A program made the position numbers and the translations under genes. 64,000 nt of DNA from Diphasiastrum complanatum (taxonomy: Eukaryota > Streptophyta > Lycopodiopsida > Lycopodiales > Lycopodiaceae), in NCBI GenBank assembly GCA_029204225.1, contig CM055098.1:14398533-14462532 (forward strand), in the 5' to 3' direction. The notes under the pieces are model-generated. The model was not told the origin of the DNA, did not search any database, and saw nothing but the letters and a program-made list of their open reading frames with translations. Positions 57,751-64,000 of this stretch are shown here, one piece after another. The first letter of the stretch is position 1. Each line of letters begins with the position of its first letter.

Positions 57751-58860
57751 AGTAACCAGTATTACTTCTGTTGGGGATGTGTAGTGTGAATAATTCCAGA
57801 ACAACGGTCTTGTCTCTATCGAATTGGATGAAATGCACTCTATAGGTGAGATGTGATCAGAGTAGTACGTCAGTACTACACTCCAGTTGATTAAGTTGTC
57901 AGCAAAGACTCGAGAAATGTTCAATGTATTCTTGTATGATCAGACAAATAATTAATCTTATTCGTGAGCTGTTCGGTTCTAAATAGAAGTCCTCAGCAAC
58001 TTGAGTCCAAATTATTGTTAAAGAACACAAATAGTCTTAGAGTATGTTAAAAACTTATGTCTGACACAAACAGGAACACAGATCAATGACTCAATTCCTC
58101 AAACAAGGACTGTCACACACATACAGTTCTATCAATGATCGTGCTAGACTGTACCAAATGTAGTCGTTATTCGAGTGTCGAATACAAAGTGTTCGCGACA
58201 CACAAATAAGATACTAGTTTCAAGACAGTTCTTTAGAACATATTTACAGACATACAACAAACGATTGTAATGCGCTAAAGCGACTGTCTGACCAGAGAGT
58301 AATTCATGTAATGCAGTAGAGATTGCTAGTAGACTCAAGATCACTCACACTCAACAGTGCAAAGAACAGAGGTAAAGGAGAATAATTCTCGACACTCTAT
58401 TCACTTCTTCAATCTCTCACAAATACATAAACTCTTTCTCTCTCGATGATTGAGATTGAAACGTGTAGTCTATATATGTTCTACGAAGCGAACAAACACA
58501 CCTCTAAAGACTACAGGTGCGTCGCTCCTGTGAAAAGGTCTAGTTGATAATTAGGTTGAATGTATGTTCAATTATACCATGAGAGGTATAGTTAACTAAG
58601 AGTTTAAATTACTCCAGTTTAATATGTCAATTCATATTTAGTCGTTTCGCGTCGAGGACCCAACAAAGGTTATCCAAGGCAGCATTTCACTTCTGGAGGT
58701 CTTGTCCTTAAATACAAGACAAGTCTTTAGAAGTTATATTCTCAGAAAATGATATAGGCCTCTTCATGATTTATATTTATCCAGCTCATATCTTCATATT
58801 CGAGTATATTATGCCATATTTAAATTGATATTCGATATTTAGCAATTTCGTGGCATCGCA
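57751..58860 (-). repeat. Probable 3' LTR of element G (left border unknown)
   Basis: On the minus strand GTTTCACATTTGAGGAAGGGGATA precedes TGCGATGCCACG at 58860, a polypurine-tract-like layout. The tract resembles that of elements A and B (CACATTTAAGTGGGGGAG). The left limit is a guess. No second copy is present. Confidence 0.4.
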
Positions 58861-60180
58861 TATCCCCTTCCTCAAATGTGAAACATTCTCGTAAACATAT
58901 AATCTTCATTTTGAGGATCATTCGCGATTAATTCGGGTTGTCATATATTCGTTAAGGTCAAAATATATGTCTTCATATGCTCCTTCCTTTATATACTTCA
59001 TTTGAGATATTTCTTCTGTTTTGAATTTATGACTTGCTGTGTCTTGAATTAAGTAGGTTGATTTGAGTTGATCTTTGAAATGTTGATTAGAACAGAAATC
59101 GAACTTCAAAACATCTTCAAAATTTAAAAGATCCGAATTCAGCATCACATAGAAACATCACCATTACATAGCAAGAATGAATATTCATGATGCATTCAAT
59201 TCTTCATGTAATTTTCAGGCTAACTCCAAATTGTGTTGAGCCTCATACAACATCAACATTTCTTTTGCACTTGGAGCTGCGACTTTCGCTTCCAAAATTG
59301 TCGCTTATTGTCTTCGTTATGCAAAAATTGACATTCTTTAATACGAATGTACTCTAAAGCATACATAGCAGAACAACCTATGTACAATCTGTTGATCCGA
59401 AAGGTTCGACTTTGAATTTCCCTTGAATTATGCCCCAGCAGAGACATCCTTTCTGCTCGATAGATAACTGGGCCCATAACTAGAGAAAGTCGTCCTTTTT
59501 CCAAGGTGTTTTCCAGTCGTTGAAGGTGATGCCTACTGCGCTTGGTAATATCATATAATCCACACGCCATTGTAATTTAATGTTAAAAGGTTGTGGACAC
59601 CACTTCTAGAATCGATCAGCAAATGCATTGAATCTTTCAGCACATACCTTTGACTGGTTTCGACGTGATCATTTTGCCTGAGTAGCTGCTGTGGCCATGT
59701 CTTGAGTTTGAAATTTAGCAGCTAATTTAAGATCAGACAGCTCGTTTTCGAGTTGGTCGATCTTCGCTACTGCCTCCGAGTATTCAAGGTGGTCAGCAAC
59801 TCCCACTACATGTTTGGCTAGCTTCGATAGAGAGCTCCTTCAGCTCCGCCAACTCTTCCTCGACTAATGCCTTATCATCTTCGAGCAACTGCAGGAACTC
59901 GGCTCGAAAATTGTCTAGCATTTGTTCTTGGAGCTGGTTCAGCTTCAAAAGGTCTATCATTACAGTGTCGACATTGCTGCACAGTGGTAGTGTTGTTTCA
60001 GCCTTTATTCTTGTCGCTCGCTCCTTTTGTAAAAGTTTCTGGAGAGCGACATTGTCCTGGTTCGCTTTCAGCAATTGTTGTTTTAAATAATCGATTGTAG
60101 TCTGATAGTTCGCAGACTTGGCCTCAATCGCCTTATTAGCTTGCTTCAAAGAATCAGCTTCCTTTGTTGTAGTGTGAAGC
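58861..60180 (-). pseudogene. Element G: coiled-coil ORF downstream region
   Basis: The minus-strand ORF 60149-59796 encodes a heptad-rich protein (ANYQTTIDYLKQQLLKANQD, LQEQMLDNFRAEFLQLLEDD, EEELAELKEL). A second ORF, 59570-59256, has HHLQRLENTLEKGRLSLVMG, VIYRAERMSLLGHNSREIQS and RLYIGCSAMYALEYI. They may be one reading frame broken by stops. The arrangement, coiled coil then a tryptophan/tyrosine-containing part then polypurine tract, parallels 15130-16200 of the Tat-like element, so G may be another Tat-like element cut at 60180 by copia H. I recognise no enzyme. Confidence 0.45.
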
Positions 60181-60187
60181 TTTTTTT

Positions 60188-60719
<532 letters not shown>

Positions 60720-60731
60720 TGGTATCAGAGC
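60720..60731 (+). other. Primer-binding site of copia H
   Basis: TGGTATCAGAGC, an exact copia tRNA-Met PBS, immediately after the LTR. Confidence 0.9.
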
Positions 60732-61391
60732 TACCAGATCTGCAACAAGCTTGTTATTGGTGCCCTACCAGAAGAGGAGCTTCTCTGCTTTTGTTGCGAA
60801 ATTTCAGCATCCTGCTAATCTTTCCAAAGTGGAGTTTGGATCTGCTTTTGTCTCTCTTTGCAAGTTGAAGGAGGGCGTCCAATAGAGATCTTGGAGGAGC
60901 ATTTTGTGGCACCCAAAAATCAAAATCTCAAATCTGATTTTTATGCAACCAGTTTTTAGCAAGTTTTGTTTGGAGGAGGGCGCCCAAAAATCTGCTAAAT
61001 TTTTGGTTGTGGTGTCTCCTTATCTTGCTGTTTTTGTTTTCAGGTTTGCATTTGTGTAGGAGAGCACCCAAAATTCAGCAAACCCTATTCAGAGTTAGTC
61101 AACTTGTGGCTGAAAAAATGCAGATCACAGCAAGTAGTAGGGTGCTTTCAACAACTCTATTGGAGTGTGTGTTGATCACACTATTTGGCTTTCTAATTAG
61201 GTTTTGGTGTAGGCTTCAATCGAAGGAAAGACAACCATCTTTCCATTATCTTTTGGGCACTTTGGTTGTAGATTGAAAGACATCTTGTGCTCCTACTTTA
61301 AGCTCTTTGTTTGCTGCAAATTTTTTGGGTAGATTTGGTTGGGAAAAACTCTCTTTCCTATCTACTACAACCTGAAATTCTGTTGGAGGTA
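60732..61391 (+). other. Leader of copia H
   Basis: About 660 bp between PBS and gag ATG. It holds short repeats of GGAGGGCGCCCAA type (60868, 60972, 61060 with changes). The ORFs in it show no family signature. Confidence 0.6.
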
Positions 61392-62795
61392 ATGGCTAAA
61401 GAATAAGAAGCTATTGGTTCTTTGTTTAGTGAAGATCAATTGGATGGCACAAACTACTCGTTGTGGAGTTACATGATGAAGAATCTTCTTTTAGGGAAAG
61501 GGCTGTGGGATTTGGTCAATGGTGATGAGGAAAGGCCTCCGTCTTTGGCACCTCCTATACCTCGTGGGTCATCATCATCAACATCATCTTCTCCATCTTC
61601 GGAAGAACAAAAGAAGTGGGATAGAAGGGATGCACAAGCACATTCTATGGTTGCTCTTGCTGTGAAAAGATCTATCTTACCTCATATTAGTCCTTGTAAG
61701 ACATCTAAAAGTGTGTGGGATACACTTTATACTATGTATAGTGTCAAAAATCCAGCAAGAGTGGTGTATATCATAAATCAACTTTCTTTGTTAAAGATGC
61801 AAGAAGGGGATCAAGTGACCAATCACTTGACGAAGATCAAGGGTCTTCGTGAGGAGCTTCTCAATATTGATGAGATAATTGAGGATGCTCAATTTGTTTC
61901 CATTACTCTCAACTCATTACCTTCATCTTATCTTCCATTTGTTTCATCTTTAAGTATCTCTCTTAGGGGACAACAACTCTCCTTTGATGAACTTGTTGGG
62001 CTGCTTCTTCAAGAGGAGCAAACGAGGCAAAATTTTTCGAGTGACTCTCAACAAGATCAAGCTTTCTTCACGAAAAGCAAGGGCAAATGCAAGTCAAAAG
62101 GAAAGGGGAAGCCTCCTTCAAAGGATGAGCAAAAGCCCGTTGGAGGTCAAAATGTCAACACTCAAAAGAAAAAAGGGAAGTGCCATTATTGCAAGAAGTA
62201 TGGGCACTTCATCAAGGATTGTAAGAAGAAGCTTGCAAAAGAGGAGAGTAAAGGAATTGATACTAGTGCTTCACTTGCTACTTTGGAGCAAGAGCTTGAA
62301 GCTAGTGGTGATCTCTTCAACCAAGACTATGCTTTTGTGTCTAATATTGCTTCTACTAGTACTTCTACATCTATGAGGAATTCAGGTTCTGTTTTGCAAG
62401 TTGCTGATTTTCAGCCCATTGAATGGGTGATTGATAGTGGTGCTACTCGTCATATGACTTCTCGCAAAGAAGCATTCACTAAATTAGTGAAAGTGCAAAA
62501 TGGAAGTAAGATACAATGTGCGGATGATGCATCTTATTCTATTCATGGAATTGGAATTGTAGCCATCATTCTGCCTAATGGTGAAGAAAAGTACATTAAG
62601 AATGTGCTTTACGTTCTGGGAATCAAGAAGAATTTTCTTTCGGTTTCAACTTTGTTGAAGCAAGGACTAGTTGTTGAGTTCAAAGAAGATAAGTTTCTTG
62701 TCAAGGATCCTAAAAGATCACTCTTGATTATTGTTTCGGGAACGATGCATGTTGGCTTATTCATTATGGATACCTATGAGCGACGAATTCCCTAC
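61392..62795 (+). pseudogene. Copia H: gag and protease, nearly intact, cut by C3
   Basis: ATG 61392 is followed by a TAA at codon 5, after which the frame is open for more than 450 codons (an ATG at 61422 is not in a usual gag context). Domains: DQLDGTNYSLWSYMMKNLLL, VWDTLYTMYSVKNPAR, SLLKMQEGDQVTNHLTKIKG, a basic KSKGKGK stretch, CCHC knuckle CHYCKKYGHFIKDC and protease WVIDSGATRHMTSRKEAF. It ends at 62795 where the LTR of C3 is inserted; codons beyond are LTR sequence. It is one of the youngest insertions here. Confidence 0.85.
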
Positions 62796-63065
62796 TTAGA
62801 ATTTGCTTTGCATAGGAACACAAATCATGCTACACAGTAACACAGCCAGAAAACACTCTCCACAACAAGCTCACATAGCAACTATATTTCTCAAAATGAA
62901 ATTACACTATACATATAGTTGTTCACTCAGGCAACCCATGCATGACCCAGGTTGCCGTTGGCGGGACGTGTGTCCCGTCGACTTGCCTCATGGCGAGGCC
63001 AACTGATCCTTATCAACTGATAGGACCCACAGTACAGTAGCATATTGATTATACTTTAATTCTAA
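62796..63065 (-). repeat. 3' LTR of copia C3 (270 bp)
   Basis: It runs from TTAGAATTAAAG at 63065 to GCAAATTCTAA at 62796 and is colinear with the C2 LTR. On the minus strand it is preceded by CTTTAAGAGAGAGAG, the polypurine tract. It inserts in copia H after CCCTAC. The target-site duplication cannot be checked because the 5' LTR lies beyond the window. Confidence 0.85.
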
Positions 63066-64000
63066 CTCTCTCTCTTAAAGTAGAGTCTACTTTTTATACA
63101 GTCATATACATAGCTTTAAAGTCAACAAACTTTAAGTACAGAAAGCTTTGATCTAAACTTATCAAACTTTTCTCCAACAAGTGGCTTAGTGAAAATATCA
63201 GCTAGTTGTCCTTCTGTGCTACAATGAACAACATGAATTTCACGACTCAACAGCCTCTCACGTATAAAGTGATACTGAATCTCAATGTGTTTAGTTCTCG
63301 TATGGAACACTGGATTCTTTGCTAGCTGAATGCCACTCTGACTGTTGCTATGTTATGTCGTGGGATGTTTCTGCTTCATGCCAACTTCTTCCAAGATTTG
63401 TCTCAACCATATAGCTTTTTGTGTTGCACTACACATTGCCTTATACTCTGCTTCTGTGGTGGATAGAGCAATTGTACTTTGCTTCTTACTAGACCAGGAA
63501 AAGCAACTACCACAAAATTGGAATACATACTCTGTGGTGGATCTACGATCATCATAGCCACCTCCCCAATCCGCATCCACATAGCCACACAACTCAGATA
63601 AACCATCATGCTTCCTGTAAATCAAGCCATAATATGAAGTGCCTTTCACATAACGCAAAATGCGTTTAGCTGCCTTCCAATGCGTTCCCGTAGGTGCTGC
63701 CATAAACTGACTTACAATGCCAACATCATAGCATATATCTGGTCTAGTTGTGGTAAGGTAAATCAAGCTCCCTCCTAACTGCCTATACAGCATAGCATCA
63801 AATGACTGTGACTCATCAAGCTTAGAAAGCTTTTTACCTGGTTCAATAGGAGTATTCACTGGTTTGCAATCTTGCAACCTAAACTTGTGCAGCAACTCTT
63901 TGACAATTTGGTTCATAATTTCTGTAGCATTGTAGCATTCCATTCTAATTCATAGGCATACGAGTATAACATGGTTATATACATAACATACTTTAGATAT
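63066..64000 (-). pseudogene. Copia C3: RNase H and end of reverse transcriptase
   Basis: From 63943 leftwards: VKELLHKFRLQDCKPVNTPI, KKLSKLDESQSFDAMLYRQL, RPDICYDVGIVSQFMAAPTG, HWKAAKRILRYVKGTSYYGL, GYVDADWGGGYDDRRSTTEY and ALSTTEAEYKAMCSATQKAI, open to 63356. After a frame change the tail HIEIQYHFIRERLLSREIHV and ADIFTKPLVGEKF ends at TAG near 63122. RNase H catalytic Asp (VDADW) and Glu (TEAEY) are present, unlike C1. It is better preserved than C1 and continues beyond the window. Confidence 0.9.

Overview
The window is nuclear DNA of a seed plant, most likely an angiosperm. It is AT-rich, has GT-AG introns, and is filled with plant-type Ty1/copia and Ty3/gypsy LTR retrotransposons and long (CT)n/(AG)n microsatellites. 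The only recognisable host genes are exons of a CYP90A-like cytochrome P450 (the CPD branch of the CYP85 clan, linked to brassinosteroids) and one possible small secreted cysteine-rich protein. I see no tRNA, rRNA, CRISPR or prokaryotic feature. The species cannot be named from the sequence.

Layout. 1-0.77 kb: last intron and exon of one P450 copy (+) with its 3' flank. 1.0-3.9 kb: copia scraps. 3.9-12.1 kb: two head-to-head copies (D1 minus, D2 plus) of a copia derivative that keeps gag and protease but has no integrase; D1 has a gypsy-like LTR and tRNA-Asp-type PBS, D2 a copia-like LTR and tRNA-Met-type PBS. 13-19.4 kb: a Tat-like gypsy element (minus) with RT, RNase H, integrase, a second RNase H and an extra coiled-coil ORF. 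19.4-32.1 kb: two tail-to-tail copies (A plus, B minus) of a gag-only, long-LTR element without pol. 32.1-34.4 kb: copia C2 with 5' LTR. 34.5-38.7 kb: copia integrase scrap and deletion-derived copia E. 39.5-41.0 kb: last three exons of a second P450 copy (+). 41.3-46.7 kb: copia and gypsy scraps. 46.7-50.7 kb: copia F (+), cut within RT. 50.8-52.0 kb: promoter and 5' exons of a third P450 copy (minus). 52.0-52.9 kb: a TIR-bearing insertion with a 34-nt-arm hairpin and a broken secreted-protein ORF. 53.4-57.2 kb: gypsy J (minus). 57.3-60.2 kb: LTR and coiled-coil ORF of element G (minus). 60.2-62.8 kb: copia H (+), interrupted by copia C3 (minus, 62.8 kb to the end).

How the parts relate. None of the transposons looks autonomous: each has stops, frameshifts or missing domains, and several are structured deletion derivatives (A/B, D1/D2, E, J) that could move only with proteins supplied in trans. 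The P450 has been duplicated at least three times and broken by deletion and by element F. The last exon of copies 1 and 2 differs by one silent base while the adjoining intron differs by roughly an eighth, so both copies were probably under selection after duplication; copy 1, whose earlier exons lie before base 1, may still be functional.

I do not see a convincing new multi-gene system. The most unusual signals are the A/B pair, the D1/D2 pair (shared stops, different LTRs), the gene order of the Tat-like element, and the hairpin insertion upstream of the P450.
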